The notes: generated by a model from the letters alone, not told the origin. A DNA stretch of 64,000 bases from Dillenia suffruticosa (GCA_033439265.1 JAVTVX010000010.1:15283490-15347489), one strand, 5' to 3'. Numbered from the stretch's first letter, positions 12,057 to 25,765 are shown. A program made the numbers and translations.

Positions 12057-13500
12057 GTGACTTCTACCGGAACGTAGGTACAAGTTTTTATTTTTATTTT
12101 TTAAATAAATCATTTGTATTCGATAATCATATTAAATTCGACTAAATTAAGTTCACATTGGATTGAAATTTTAATAAACAAATTTTTTTGCATTATTTTC
12201 TTTATATATATATATATATATATGAGTCGAACATGAAATTTTATTTAAAAATATATCAATAACACTAAATTAACTAAGCATTATTATAGTAATTATCATC
12301 GTGCCAAACAGAATTTATGTATCTTACGTTGTTCTTTTTGAGGTTTAAAAAAATGACAAAGGAGCCGTTGTTGGTGAGTGTGTGGACTCAGAATCATTGA
12401 TCCAAATGTCACGTTGGTTCTATCTTTCGGTGCTCGTTCTTCTCCAGCGGTTAGATTCAAACCAAATTCTCTGATCATTTTTACCACTTTGGTCCCAATC
12501 CCATTTTCAGAATCACTTTAATTTTTTCTTTTTGGTTTTTCTATAATAGAATATCAAGAAAATTTTAATAATTCAATATATATTTTTTAATTTTTTGTCC
12601 TTTCTACGGACTATTTCATCGTAACACAATTATAATTGTCTTTTCAAAAAATAACATAATAAACCTATTGAATATTAAATAAAATTATGGTTGTTCAATT
12701 ATTTCCTTAGTTTTTATGCAATTATCTTAAACTATACCTGATGCAATTTTGATACAGAGATTATACAAAATCTAGTATTTTGTAAATTATCGCTATTTTT
12801 TAAAAGAATTTTACTAAATTTTAATAAAATTAAAAAAGAAAAGTTGTAATTCTTTTTACCCTTTATGAATAACAATATCAATTTTGAGAAACCTTTCCCT
12901 GTTGTTAGTTTTTGTAAGTAGTTTCCTGGTGGTTTCATAATAGAATTCAAATCTCATTTATTGCACTTTAAGACAGCAACAATCGACGTATTAGACTCGC
13001 GGCTTTGGAATGAGAAGCAAAATCTAAAGGCCCATATCAAAAGTTGTGGAAAATAATATTTATCCTTTTTGTAGGTATAAAGAGCAAGGCCGAAAATAAT
13101 CAAATCCTAATTGAAATTTAATAATATTAATTATTAATTATTAATTATTTCTTTAACTAAATAAATATTTTGCAATGACTTTAAAAAATTAAAATTAGGT
13201 ATTATTTTGTAAATAATATTACAATTTAAATTAATATTTTCGAATTAGTATAACTCTTTATGGCCATGTCTATTTACGCTTTTAATATAATAATAAAGAA
13301 CATTGGGAGAATTTTTTATTTTTTAATTTTTCCATCACCAATAATACAAAAGAGAGCGCGTAACGGTCAGCGCGTGTAGTAAACTCCTCACTCACGACAA
13401 CGTTGTTCTCGTCAGTGCCATCCGTACTAACGCCGTTACTATACGTGGACGGCGGCGAGCGATACTCAGGTGCACACATGGCACGCACCGGATTCCAACC
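12057..13500. other. Intergenic, AT-rich
   Basis: No convincing gene. The right part (13340-13500) is more GC-rich and is probably the proximal promoter of the telobox MYB gene. The open frame on the minus strand there has no recognisable domain. Confidence 0.4.
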
Positions 13501-13719
13501 ATCATACTTCAATTCCATTCTCTAATGTTTTTCGTATCCGTCGTATAAACCAAAAGGTAAAGCTCTCCTCTTTCTCACTCTACTTCCGCACCTCCCCCCC
13601 CCCTCTTTCATTCTGCTTTTTCAATCTTCACTCTCATCATCTCACCATTTCACTCTTTTCTGCCTTTCTCACAACAATGTGCTACTTCTTCGGCATCTTG
13701 GACTAGCATTCCCTTCAGG
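13501..13719 (+). other. Probable 5' UTR exon of the telobox MYB gene
   Basis: Pyrimidine-rich leader ending at a donor site (TTCAG followed by GTATCC) near 13719. The first coding exon is at 15468, so a leader intron of about 1.7 kb is implied. The exon start and the acceptor just before 15468 are not settled. Confidence 0.4.
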
Positions 13720-15467
13720 TATCCTCTTAAATTTAATTTAATTTTTTTAAATTTTTTTGCCTTTTTCTTTTTGACTATGCCCTTGGAGAATGTTTTCTTT
13801 GCTCTTTTCAAGACTCATTGCGTTTTAATTTTTCGGGGTTAGTTAATGGATGATGATTTTTCTCTGCCTACGTTACGCTCTTCAATTTTCTGTTTATTGT
13901 TGGGGGTTAAATGTCAGTATTTGTAGGTTTTCTGGGATTTGTACGATGATCAGAGATTTCATTTGAATTTTTTTTTCATGGGTTTCAATTGATTGATCTG
14001 ATAATTTAATGGACAAGAATGTATATGCTAAATTTGTGAATGCATGATAGTTGTTGTTTTTATTTGATGTTGAAGAAATATTTTCAATAATGAGATTGAT
14101 AGTGTGGCTGTAAAATGGTGATTTTGCGCTTGATTATTCAAGGTAGTTTATATAATATGAAAATTTACAAGTAAGGATGGGGGCAATGCTAATCCATTTG
14201 GAGGAAAATATGATCATTTTCACCTTTCTGTAAAGTTCAATATTCACTCTTTGGCGGCATTAGTGATAAGTCAGTGATGGTAATTTGGAGCGAGGAATCC
14301 TAACTTAGGATTGTGGTGGCTTAGATATTATACAGTCACTTGTGAGTCATGGGATAGATTTGGATTAAGATCCTCATTGAACTTTGATTCATTGCAAAAA
14401 TGCACAACGTTTCATGTTTTGGAATTGAATCCTTGTTTTCTGTCAACAATAAGATTTTAAGTTGAGCACTTTCACGCACACTTCAGGAAATGTTGAGCCC
14501 AGAACTAGACACTATAAACCATGCACAATTAATTTTAATCCAATTTGTGTGCCTTATCTCTACTTTTCCCAATTAGGGTGCACAAAAAGGCTCTTTAGAA
14601 TACTAACAAAAACTGGGAATTCCTTAGTGGGGTTGGATATGCTTGTGCATTAATATGGAAAAGATGCAAGGGCAATTAAGCTGCACCAAGAGAGTGGTTG
14701 CCTTCCTTATGCCTGCAAACCTCCAACCTTGGCAGGCGAGATTTGATCTTAAGTCTATGATATTAGTCCTGGAGACTTTAGTAGCTGGCACCTTTGTGCT
14801 AAATGTGTGTGTGTGTCTTTCGTGGTAGTTGATGAATTTGAAAACTTGCCAGGGTCCTCAAGGGTGATTTTCCATAGCATTGAATTTCCTATTTGGGTTA
14901 TGGTCTCCATAACTAGATCACATAATGGAAGTGTTATGATTTTCTTTTTTAAAGAATATTTACAGTGAGTCTCATTCGCTCACTAAAACCCAAAGGGAAG
15001 CAAATTGGCATAGTATTATGTATAATGGTGATTAAATCTTATATCATACAATAAAACATGTGCACCTTGATGTTGGAGTAATATTGCCTGTGAAACAACC
15101 AATTGAAAATTTTAAGCTGATAGAGAATGTTGCGTTGATTTATTTTATGTCTTGAAAGCCTCCTTATCTATGGCCCATCATCACTTTTATGAGGGTTCCA
15201 AACATGTGCGATGTTAAGTGGAGTGAATGGAGGCCCCATAAATTTTGACTCAGGGCCTCTGATTCTCATATCATGTGAAATAACCAAAATTGTATCATCT
15301 AGTTCTCAGATAGTGTCATTGTGCCAGATAAACAGGAACAGCATGGGACTTTTCTCCCCTCATTTTATAAATTTACTTTTCTTGTTAACTGCTTTATACT
15401 TTGGACATGTTTAAATTTTCTAAACTGAAAGTCATGTAGTAATGGTTTTGTCTTCTTGATTGACATT

Positions 15468-18400
15468 ATGTCTGAAGACAAGGACTTGGAGATATATATG
15501 AAAGGACGGTTCCAACCCATGACCATGATAGACACTTCAAGAGAAGTTCAAATGACGCCAAATGAGAAACTTAACATGTATGCTTATAGCTATGTCCAGG
15601 TATGAAATATTTCTTACACAAGTTTCTGGGGGGTTTTTGCTGGGATCCTACGGTGTATTTTATATGCCCATTCCTGTCATCTTCTGTGAATTAAAGTCCT
15701 AGGCAATTCTTATCCCAAAATTGTTCTGAAATATGCAATTTCAAAAGTTCTTCCAAGTGCTTCGAGGTTTTGAGGAAGAAATACAACTCGACGTTCATTT
15801 TTTTTATCAAAATGATAACAACAACAAACCAGGAGTTATTGGAGATCCACACTATTTAGATCAGTTTAGTGCTTATTCACTGACTCACTTAAATGTACAT
15901 TTTATGTTCTGTCTTACTATAATCTTAGGATTAAGAAATCTTATAGTCTTGTTGAAGGTTTGATTCCCTTGGTGTTAACCAGTACCCTTTTCTGTTATAG
16001 ATATGTTATTACGAGAGGTTTGTGATGCCTTTGTCATGGTCTTCTATAGGTTGATGAAGGTGGGGCTTACATTCATGCCTCAGAAGATGAAGGAATTGGT
16101 GTCCAACATCTATTAGAAGAACCTAAATGTAACAAAGAACTAGTTGATGGTATTCTTGGTTTCAGTGAATTCCATTCAAGGAAGAGCTTTGAAATTGAAG
16201 ATTTTCCCTGCAGTGTGGATTTTGATGAAGTGAAAATTAACCGTGGTAAATCTTCTTCCTGCCCTGTGTCCCCAGTAAATATATTGAAAGAGGCTATCTA
16301 TCAACAATAATCAACAATATATATGCTTTGTTATTGGGAGAGTGCATAAATCGGAGGATAAACTGCATCATATGGACACGTCATAAGCATATTGTGGGTT
16401 TCATTGTGCACAATGCTCAGTTTGCAGAAATTCATTCTTTAGAATGGAAAAGAGAACCCATTATACTCTCCTAATATGAACGGTTTGGACCTTAAAATGA
16501 TCATGAGGGGGTGTTCATGTGTAAACCATTCAGTTCTTACACGTCATCTATTCACAACATCAGTAATCTCATATTATAACATGCCTTCTATCTACCTGAA
16601 TTGGGCTTGGTTTTACTGGCATGTTGCATCTGAAGTCATACAAATATAGTAACTCATACTGTATTTGGCTTCTATTGTTCACCTATTTAATTATTTCTTC
16701 TACAGTGAATCAACTTGGTAACTTTAGTCACGAGCTGAGATGGGATGTCCCATTACAAGCCATCTGAATCTCATTTTTCTGCCTTTTTATTGTTCTCATG
16801 TTGAGGGTTTGTATAACATTCCTTCTTATGGTTCCTTATATTTGTCATATTTCTGATTCAGATGCACTGGATTCTAATCGTCCTCAACAACAAAAAGCTG
16901 TGCTAGAAGTATGTGTCCTTTTCGTCATATTTAATGCGTGATGAGCTTTTTGCCTTTTCTTTTAGTAACTAATTTTTTTTTTTTTTTTGTGTGCTTGATT
17001 AGTTCCAATGATTTGAATATGACCACTTCTTCATAACTGTAATGGTTTTCTGCTTATAGCTATGTGTATAAATATACGTACAACATATGTGCTAAATTTG
17101 TAATTCCATATTCCATGAACAATGTTCTGGCTGCTAGTTGTATCAAATGAAATTCCAGTTGATGCTATTCATGATGTAAAATTGAACACTAGCTTCATGC
17201 TGTGATCTATGTTAATGGAACTTATGGCAGGTTCTGAACTTCAAGTTTTGTGATTTATATTGCATGTGGTAAGACTTGAGTTCTCAAAAATCTGGAAATT
17301 CAACTGTTATTGAAATTGATTAAAATTTCATGCATTATATAGGGAAGAATTTCCATTTCTTTCGTTATGGAAGTGTAATTCTTTCCTGGGAATGTTCTGT
17401 CATTTTGCAAAAAAGAACAATTTTCCCTTTTTGGTATGATTAATTACAAATAGGCTATTTATTGTTCATATTCTACATGGATGAATATGTCTATGAACGG
17501 GTTCATTTCACAAACCTATGGTTACCTATCTGCAGTTTCCTGGAGGAAGGTCACAGGGATCTGATGCTCTTCACGAAACAACAAATGTGGCTAGTATTTG
17601 TGAAGATTATCTCTTGGGTAACCTCTTTATAGCAATAAAATCTTGCTTCAGGAAAGAAAAGTATCAGTGTTTTGGTTCACTGTCTTACTATTCTTCTTCT
17701 CTGTGTGCATGTAGATGCTGAACTTAGTGATAAAGTCTCAGAGTTGGGCTATAGTGCATCCCAAGAATCCTGTCTTAGAAACTTGGGTTTGGAAACCCAT
17801 GGTCATGAAATATCACAGTTGTCAACTGCAAATGTTTCAAACCTCAAATTTGCATGTGATCAAAATGGTGTATTGCTCGACAAGATGAACTCTCATGAGC
17901 TACGTGAGGCCTTTAGGAACATGTTTGGAAGAGAGACGGCAGTTACAGATGAAAAGTGGTTGAAGCGTCGAATTTCATTTGGTCTGCAGAACTTTGTTGA
18001 GTCAAAGAATGGTTTGAAGCCTATGGATTGCAGTTATAGCTCCAAGGAGACTGAAAGCGAATTGGTTGCTTACAGTAATGAGTTCTCTGGAAGAGCTTCT
18101 TCCAATTTTGCAAGCATGGACACCACCAGTACTTTACTGGGAGATCAGGATGCGCATCTGGGAGAATTTTCTGGACTCGACTCTTTGAATGAATTTTCTT
18201 CAGAAATTAGTAAAGATGGATTTGACACTCTAGATTCTGGCAGAAAAGGTGAAATTCTTACCGAAAAGAGATCACGCAGGCCCACCAGAAGGTATATAGA
18301 AGAATCCCTGGTACAGTACACGAAATTCCCTGGTAAAAAAGGTCGAGTATCTCGATCAAGGTCGGGAGAAAAGCTCCCACGAGGTAGACCTTGCAAGCAG

Positions 18401-20599
18401 CATTATTCAAAGGGAATTGGAGCTGCGCCAGTGAGGGAGAAGCATTTTGAAGGATCTTGTATTCAGGTTCCATTTGGTGATCCTATAAGGAAGGGGCGAC
18501 CAAAGAAACATGTGACATTTACGGTATATAGCTATGTTTTACAAAATGAAAGTCATTATGTGGGCCAGATTTATTCAACTGGGTTGCTTGAGTTATGTGG
18601 AATTTCTTAGTTTCATACTACATTTGAAAGCTTGTGGAGAAGCAACTTCTAAACCAGTTCTTACATCCCAAACAATATTCTTTTAGACATTTTGTCATAT
18701 CTCTGATTACCTCTTGGGCAGTATGGCTTCAAGATGGTCTTCGATACGCTAATTCGTTATGGTACCTTTTAATTGTGGCATTTGATATTTGTTTATTTAT
18801 TCTTGTCATCGCCTTTTCTATTCAGGAGGATGACACTGACTTAAAGGAAAGTTCAGATGAGGACACTGATACAGAGGATTTTCAAGCTGATTTACATAAT
18901 GACATGTCTGAAGATGATTGTGCGACAAAGGTTACATGTGAAAAGGGAAGAAGTCAGAGGAAGCACCATAGGTTGTGGACCCTTTCAGAGGTCCTGAAGT
19001 TGATCGAAGGTGTTTCCAAATATGGAGTTGGAAGATGGACTGAAATAAAGCGGATGCTCTTCGCAACATCTGCACATCGTACATCAGTCGATCTGAAGGT
19101 TGTTGTGATATTATCCCTTATACTTTCCATTCTTTTGGATATGATTTTCTATAACCCCCCTGAGTGCAGGACAAATGGCGAAATCTTCTAAGAGCTTGCT
19201 GTGCCCAGCTTCCAAGCAAGAGAGAGGTAAGCTAAACTTGGCCATCCTCTTCCCATATTTCAAGCGTGCATTGATGCTTGGTACAATGGGAAGGTATTAA
19301 GGGTGAATGTTGACCACAATATTATGTAGCATATTTTTATATGTCAAAACATTAATAATTGTAAAAGAGGAGAGTAGGAAGAGGTATCATGTTGCCCTAT
19401 CTTTAGATTGGTAACATTTGACCCCCCTTGAGATTAAAGCATACCCCTTTCGGCAAAGGCATGGTAATACAAAATGGACTTGTGTAGGGTTGTGTGCGAT
19501 ACTAAATTTAACTTCCTATTTTCCCCAGTATCAAACATGTTCTAAGGTGTTTCATTTGCCCGAGGAGTCTAGTAGGTATACTGATTCTTTTGTTTATCTA
19601 ATGCTCTTGATTGGCTTTGTACTCTATCAAGCAAGGTACCTTTTCTTTTGGTTGAGTTTAGGACCCTCTTTTTTTTTCTTTTTTCTTTTTGGTCTTAGGT
19701 TATTTGTTGCATCATCATCTCCATATGTTATTGTTGACCGGGTTTAACTAGGTGAAAATGAGTGGAGTCCAATAATTGAACACAAATTCTGAATGTCGCA
19801 ACATGGCTAAACAGTAGGATGAGTTTATAAAAGTTGTGGCTGGAAGAAAATATTTGAATGGACTTATGTTGCATGAGACTTAAATGACTGAAATCTGAGA
19901 ATTGATTTGGTCAAATTATTGAAATCTCAGTTTTGAATTAATTGTTTATGATGAATGATCAGGGAAAACTATAAATCCCAATTTGACTTGTAAATGACAA
20001 AGTAGAGTGCTTGAAATTTGATCATGCTTATTTGTCAAAGAGAGGTAGATCTTGCACATGGTTTGCAATATATTGTATAACTCGTTCATTCAATAGAAAC
20101 GGGCTTGCTTGTGCTTGTAATGTCAATGAGTCATAACTATCATTGAGAAATTGCTATTTGTAGTTTAGGTTTTCTGTTTAGATTTTGATGCGCCTCCTAC
20201 AAAATCAAAGACAGATCTGCAAATGGAATGATAAGTTATTTGAACCACTCTTTGCAGTCTGGGTTATAGACTTTACTTTCTTTGTACTCTTCTATCAAAG
20301 ACAGATCTGCAAATGGAATGATAAGTTATTTGAACCACTCTTTGCAGTCTGGGTTATAGACTTTACTTTCTTTGTACTCTTCTTTTACTATTTTCAAGAC
20401 CGAAACAAAGTCTCAAGGTGATTTATGCCAATTGCAGGTTGAGCAAGGAAGAAAGCATGCATCCCGACCAATGCCACATTCCGTTCAAAAGCGTGTTAGG
20501 GAGCTGTCCATAATTTATCCCTACCCAAGAGAACGCAAGTCCAAGGCGTCATGCAATACTCCAGTACAAGGGTACAATACTCCAGTAAAAGGGTACTAA
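15468..20599 (+). CDS. Telobox MYB-domain protein, TRF-like (TRFL) type
   Basis: Nuclear DNA-binding protein of the plant TRF-like group, whose C-terminal MYB binds telomere-type repeats in the members studied. Eight coding exons join in frame: 15468-15599, 16050-16245, 16862-16908, 17536-17617, 17715-18523, 18826-19098, 19170-19226 and 20438-20599, giving 585 aa. The MYB runs from about residue 470 to 527. It begins HHRLWTLSEVLKLIEGVSKY, has GRWTEIKRM, and carries the telobox VDLKDKWRNLL split by the intron after 19098. Before it lie a basic region with RGRPCK and KGRPKK (AT-hook-like) and an acidic stretch (SSDEDTDTED). I see no TRFH dimerisation domain, as in the smaller TRFL class. The C-terminus is short and basic with two copies of NTPVxGY. 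The start is the first ATG in the frame of the first good exon. Direct telomere binding is inferred from family only. Confidence 0.88.
20204..20383 (+). repeat. Perfect 90-bp tandem duplication in the last intron of the MYB gene
   Basis: Two identical 90-bp copies, 20204-20293 and 20294-20383, each starting ATCAAAGACAGATCTGCAAA. Each contains a TTTGCAG that could act as an acceptor, as well as the open frame. The real acceptor used in the gene model is downstream at 20437. Confidence 0.95.
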
Positions 20600-22139
20600 A
20601 CTGAAGCACTTGTCAGCTGCAGTAAAAGGGTAGGTCACACAAGTTCTGGAAATTAGTAGATGCCCCCTGTTCAAGCATTAGAGTTCGTTCATACATAAAA
20701 TGATATTACAAAAAGCACATTGGAGCTACTTTGATTCTCAAATACCTTGATATTCACCTGTACTTTACGATGTACATATTGCATGACTTAATTACCTTGT
20801 TATTTATAAACAAACTTTTGTGTCTTTTACATGGTATTTTGCAAGCATTGAACACCCCCCCCCCAAAAAAAAAAAGAAAGAAAAACCATTAAAACGTGAT
20901 AAGATGATTCTTGCACCATGTTTAGTCAAGAGTCATAAGTTGATGACTACGATCTGGTATCGGGGATGAAAGGAGGGGATGCGGACTCCCCCATGATTTG
21001 TTTTATTAGTAAAATTTTAACAAATGCTGCTAAAGAATCGTAGAATTGTTGTTAAAATTGCCTACGTCTATCCATGTAGTTGGCTGTTTACCAAATAAAT
21101 TTTCTTGCTTTGGCCCGTGTGGCATGGTTGTTCATTCAAAGGTCTAAGGGGTCAGAGAAATGTGCAGTGTGCCGACCTCTCCCTTTGAGCAACCAGCATA
21201 AGTTTGCGCTGCCCCATCTTTTTCTATATGTGCGGCGGGATGGAGCCGTTTCCCCGGCTTTGTTGCTTTCGACTTTGCTCGAGTGGATGCTGGCTTTCAC
21301 TTTCCGTTTTGATTCTCCTACTCCCCCGCCCCCCCCCCCCAAAAAAAAAAAAAAAACATTATCACAAGTCATTGGTCACTCGTTCTGAGAGTTGCGACTG
21401 TGGCCCTTCTCCTTTGTTTTTAGTTTAAAAATATAAATATTTTTTATTAAAAAGCTTTCATCAGTGTACTGTATAAGATTAAAATTTTTTAACCAAAAAG
21501 TTTTCGTGTCGCGCTGGAGTGATGTGTTGAGGTGATCGATTAATTTTTTTTTTTAACTTCAGATACTTTGGAGGTGATGTTAATATAAAATTGTTTTATG
21601 TATTTACTCTAAAAATAGGATTTTGCTTGATACTCTATCGTTAAAGATTTGACACACGTTCTAAATAATTTCTCTACATATTTGGGACAGGGCCTCTTTA
21701 GAAACATTGAATTGTTTCGAGTAGAAATTATTTTTATTTTATTTTATTTTTTCTATTTATAATATTTTTATATTAAAATTAAAAGTTTTAAAGAAACTAT
21801 TATTATATCAATTTTAACTTTTTAAAATTCCTTAGAATAAAAAATAATAATAATAAAAGCACAGAAAAGCTATTGGTTGCTTGTGAGTATCCGCATAAAA
21901 TCTTAGGTCAAATTTAAAATGAAAAAAGAAACTCATATTTTTTTCAGACCCGTCACTGTCCATCTATAAAATAATACCCAATACGACACCAATTCCATGC
22001 CTAATCACAAAAACAATTACAATCCAAATCCCTTGTTTTGCGTCTAATTTGAAAATGACGCCCCCAGCAAGTCAAATAACTGGAACACACCAGCCCCAAC
22101 GGCCAACCTTATCAAAAGCCGACGTGGTTAAAAAAATTG
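20600..22139. other. Intergenic and 3' flanks
   Basis: Holds the 3' flank of the MYB gene and, converging on it, that of the kinase-like gene. Poly(C)-poly(A) junctions occur near 20855-20875 and 21323-21357. No further gene was seen. Confidence 0.45.
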
Positions 22140-23498
22140 TCATCGAGGAGCCAACGAAACCGAAATTTCGGTCGGAACCCGAACCCGGTCCGACCATTTT
22201 CTCGACGCCAAATACATTTTCGAAATCTTATTCACTACCCGCGACGCGTCTGGCCTCTTATCTGCCTCCACGTGGACACAGTCCAGGGCCAGACGTGTAA
22301 TCTTCTCTGCCACCTCAACCGGAAACGAGTCTTTCAATCTTCTATCTATCCACCTCCTCAGCCTCCCTTCTCTCTCCTCATCTCCGCCTTCGATAACCGC
22401 TTTCGCGGTGTCGATTACCGAAATCTTCTGGTAATTTCCGGTCGATTTCTCTAACTTGAACTTCAAAGGCTCCTGTCCGGATAACAGTTCTAAAATCACC
22501 ACTCCGAAAGCGAACACATCGGATTTCTGAGTTCCGATTCCGGTGGCTTGAAATTCCGGTGACATGTATCCTCTAGATCCTTCGAATTGCATTGATCCGC
22601 TGTTTTTTCTCTTCAATTCCCTCCTTTCTTCCTCCTCTTCTTCTTCTTCGACAATTTCTCCGACAGGTTTTTTCAATTTCCGATCTGTTGTTCGAGTTGT
22701 CTCTGAAGTTTCTCCGATCAACTCCGCCGTTCCGAAATGACAGATTTTGGCGTTGAACGATGGTTCTGTGACAATGATTGAACTGCTCTTGATGTGATTG
22801 TGTATTGGAGTCAGATTTAAACCAGTGTTGTTGTGAATGTAATCGAGACCGTGAGCGAGATCTGAAGCAACCTGCATTCTCGACATCCAAGTCGACAGCA
22901 CTGTAAAACCAGGGTTTTTAGGGTTTCGAAGACAAACCTCAAGATTCGCGCCGTTTACAAACTCGTAAGCCAGATAAACATGATCTCCAGAAATTGAAGC
23001 GCCTAAAAGCTTGATTATGCTCATGTGATGGCTCCTGCTAATCACAAACAGCTTCTCTGTCAATTCCTTCGTTTCAATTTTCCGCCGAAACTTTCGTTGG
23101 AAGATAATTACGTCTCTGCCGCGGAGGCTACATTTCCAGGAAGAAGACGAAGATCGAGAGGAGAAGCGTTTGGCTAAGAAATTGTTGGTGGCGTCTCGGA
23201 TTTCGGAGAAGCTGTAAATATGGGGGTTTTCGGGGAGAGATTCGCGGAGGCTAGCGAGAGAAGTTCGGCTAGAGAGAGAGGTCAGGGAAGAAGAACCTAT
23301 GTAGCTCGAACCGGTTGCGTTGTAATCAGAGGTTGTTGACGTTAGGTTGCTGGTTGAAGGATCTAAGCCCGAGGTAGATTTTGGAGTTCGTGAAGTTTGA
23401 CGTGTGTCCGATGAAGTTCTGGTTGTGGCTCCTGACGGTGTTCTTCTCCGGACAGTGCTCGGTTCAGCTGCTGCAGTTGCCATTTTGGATTTGCACAT
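22140..23498 (-). CDS. Kinase-like protein lacking catalytic motifs (probable pseudokinase)
   Basis: Single-exon gene of 452 aa starting MCKSKMATAAAEP. There is no signal peptide or membrane span, so it is probably cytosolic or membrane-attached; Cys2 could be acylated (inference). Residues 12-90 are Ser/Thr-rich. The kinase-like domain covers about 95-435: FSEIRDATNNFLAKRF, then a Ser-rich run where the Gly loop should be, IIFQRKF at the Lys strand, and YEFVNGANL at the hinge. The catalytic loop reads IHNHIKSSSIIV in place of HRD...N, and HFG (254-256) replaces DFG. An acidic run (283-291, EEEEEEEE-like) lies in the activation segment. The APE-like GYMSPEF, SDVFAFGVVILELLSG and KRPDASRVV are intact. 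Related plant proteins are often labelled LysM receptor-like kinases, but no LysM is present here. The frame is fully open and all C-lobe motifs are kept, so it looks like a functional gene with a scaffold or allosteric role. Confidence 0.88.
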   Translation of the reverse strand: MCKSKMATAAAEPSTVRRRTPSGATTRTSSDTRQTSRTPKSTSGLDPSTSNLTSTTSDYNATGSSYIGSSSLTSLSSRTSLASLRESLPENPHIYSFSEIRDATNNFLAKRFSSRSSSSSWKCSLRGRDVIIFQRKFRRKIETKELTEKLFVISRSHHMSIIKLLGASISGDHVYLAYEFVNGANLEVCLRNPKNPGFTVLSTWMSRMQVASDLAHGLDYIHNNTGLNLTPIHNHIKSSSIIVTEPSFNAKICHFGTAELIGETSETTRTTDRKLKKPVGEIVEEEEEEEERRELKRKNSGSMQFEGSRGYMSPEFQATGIGTQKSDVFAFGVVILELLSGQEPLKFKLEKSTGNYQKISVIDTAKAVIEGGDEEREGRLRRWIDRRLKDSFPVEVAEKITRLALDCVHVEADKRPDASRVVNKISKMYLASRKWSDRVRVPTEISVSLAPR

Positions 23499-25734
23499 AT
23501 GAAGTCAGCCGAGTTTTCGGAAGTCGAGAACCCTAGAAAAATTGAGCAAGGAAGATGAGAATCATGAAAGCTGGGGTTAGGGTTTTGGACAAATTGGGGG
23601 AAGAAAATTCAAAAATGCGGTTCTACGAAAATTAAATGATTTGTTGGTAGAACGGTAGTAGTAGTTTCCTATTGTTTTGGTGCGTTAACGAGTGAATCGA
23701 ACCGGTGGGAAACCGGTTGAAAGATGGTGGAATTGGTTCGATGGAGGCTGCGCATTTTAGCATAACTTGCGCAACATCTCTCTCTCTCTCTCTCTCTGTG
23801 GCAGAACCCTTGCCCTTATCCGCCTCTCTCGATCCGGGGCCCTACTGCTGACGTCATTCCCGTGTGCCGTTTTCTACCTCATGGCAATTGCAATGGCAAT
23901 TTGGTAACTCAAGGTCGACTCCTTTTTTGTTTTATTATTATTACTATTAGAGATATATATGTACTATTAAATAAATATTTTAATTGATACCTTAACAATT
24001 ATACTTCAGTGTAATTTAATAGTAAATTTTTAAGATTGCGTTACGGAATAAGAGTAATGTTTTATTTTGTCTAAAAGTCTAAATCTTTGGAACGCAGTAA
24101 GATGTCAATAATTTTTTATCAATTAAATTAACTCACTCCACAATCTTTATTATCTCTATCATAAATGATGGAGTATGACCCAAAATCTCATTATCGTAAA
24201 ATTTGAGATTTGTTGAGTCCACAGTCCAATAAGATGGGAGCATACCATCACGTATCGTCAATATGGGATATATATCTCTTAGCCGAGTATGCACGGCATG
24301 GCACTCTCCCTCGCTTAATCATCTGATCGACTCTCGCACCCCTCAATACTCAGTATTACTATTTAATCAATTAAAATAATATTCATTTTTTCCTAAATTG
24401 CGAAAACAACCTCCTGTAATCAGAAGAGATCTTTGACCGCTATCGATAAGGAAATGAATCTTTATAATAATCCGAACTTTTTTAACTAGTAGAATTCTAA
24501 TTCTCTCAAGTAAGCTCAGAATAATTTTATAAGTAAACTAGAATTTTAACACCCTAGAAACATATTTAATTGACTAGGCATGCAAACTATATATACATTG
24601 CAAAAGCTACCGGCCATATATATTCTCTAGACTCCACACTTAATACACAAAAGGCAATATAGATGTTCTCTCTCTCTTTCAATTTGTTTTCTCTTCCAAA
24701 ATTCGTTCTCTGATTTGAGGGTTGCAATTTCTCCGGTCAGAGTACCCTCCAATGACATTTTGCAAGTTTTACCATCAAAAAGGCCCATCAACCATCCATC
24801 TTATTCGAGTCAACAGAATTACTATCCGTAAATCGTGATCCACTTCCAATAATAAGTAATGAGATATTCAAATTTATTGAATCATGACATGACTTTTTTT
24901 TTCTTTAAAAAAAAAAAATTACTTACTATAAAATCTTTATCCTAAATAACAAATATTATAATTAGAATGAGAAGTAATTTAAAACAAAAGAAAAGGTAGA
25001 AGAGTTTTGCAAGGCAGGACAATAAACTAAATTGAGAAATTTTAACTTGGTTTAATTTTTCTTTGTTTTGCCTAACTTATAATAATATTTTATGAAAATA
25101 GCAAAGGAATTGTAAATAAAAATGAAAGTCTTAAATTAAAAAAAAATATATATATATTAAAGACACTTAATCTCAATTTTATCATATTAGCCGGACCATT
25201 TAAAATGTGACAAATGTTTGTTTTCTGTAATCTAGATCCCCCTACGATATTCAATAAAATTGAAATTATATACTTTACACAAAGATGGCATCCACAAATC
25301 GGGTAGTCTGGATCCCACCGGTGTATGATACATTTCCACGTAATTAGGGAAAATCTAAACACACTGGATTAGATTAGGTTTAATTCCATAGGCTTATTGA
25401 CATTTCATAGCCATGTCACGTGGCCTTCGCTTCCCCCTGAACGTTTATTTGTTTAATTATTGGAAGTCTCGTCTGTCTCTAAAGTGGAAGAATATTCTTC
25501 AAACAGGTGGGAATGGGAGAGTGCGAACGAAGAGAAGGGGAGGGGAACGATGTCGGGGTCAACTTCAAAGATTCTTTTGGGCTATCTCTCAGGTACGTAA
25601 CTTATTATTATTATTATTATTTAAAATAGAAGGTAAAGTGGAACACGAGTCTGGCATTACTGTCACTCTATCATGCTTGATTGTGGAGCTTCATCATGAA
25701 TTTTCTCGTCCAACATGGTTTAATTGTGATGCCC

Positions 25735-25765
<31 letters not shown>

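Noticed and set aside
13282..13518. Minus-strand open frame upstream of the MYB gene
   Set aside because: Starts in the likely promoter of the MYB gene and shows no family signal.
15733..15963. Extra exon in the MYB gene
   Set aside because: Including it would break the continuous frame between 15599 and 16050, and it lacks convincing splice sites.
22049..22454. Plus-strand open frames across the end of the kinase-like gene
   Set aside because: They lie antisense to a well-supported coding frame and have no domain of their own.
25735..25762. Long poly(A) as the tail of a retroposed gene
   Set aside because: No direct repeat around it and no recognisable coding sequence before it.
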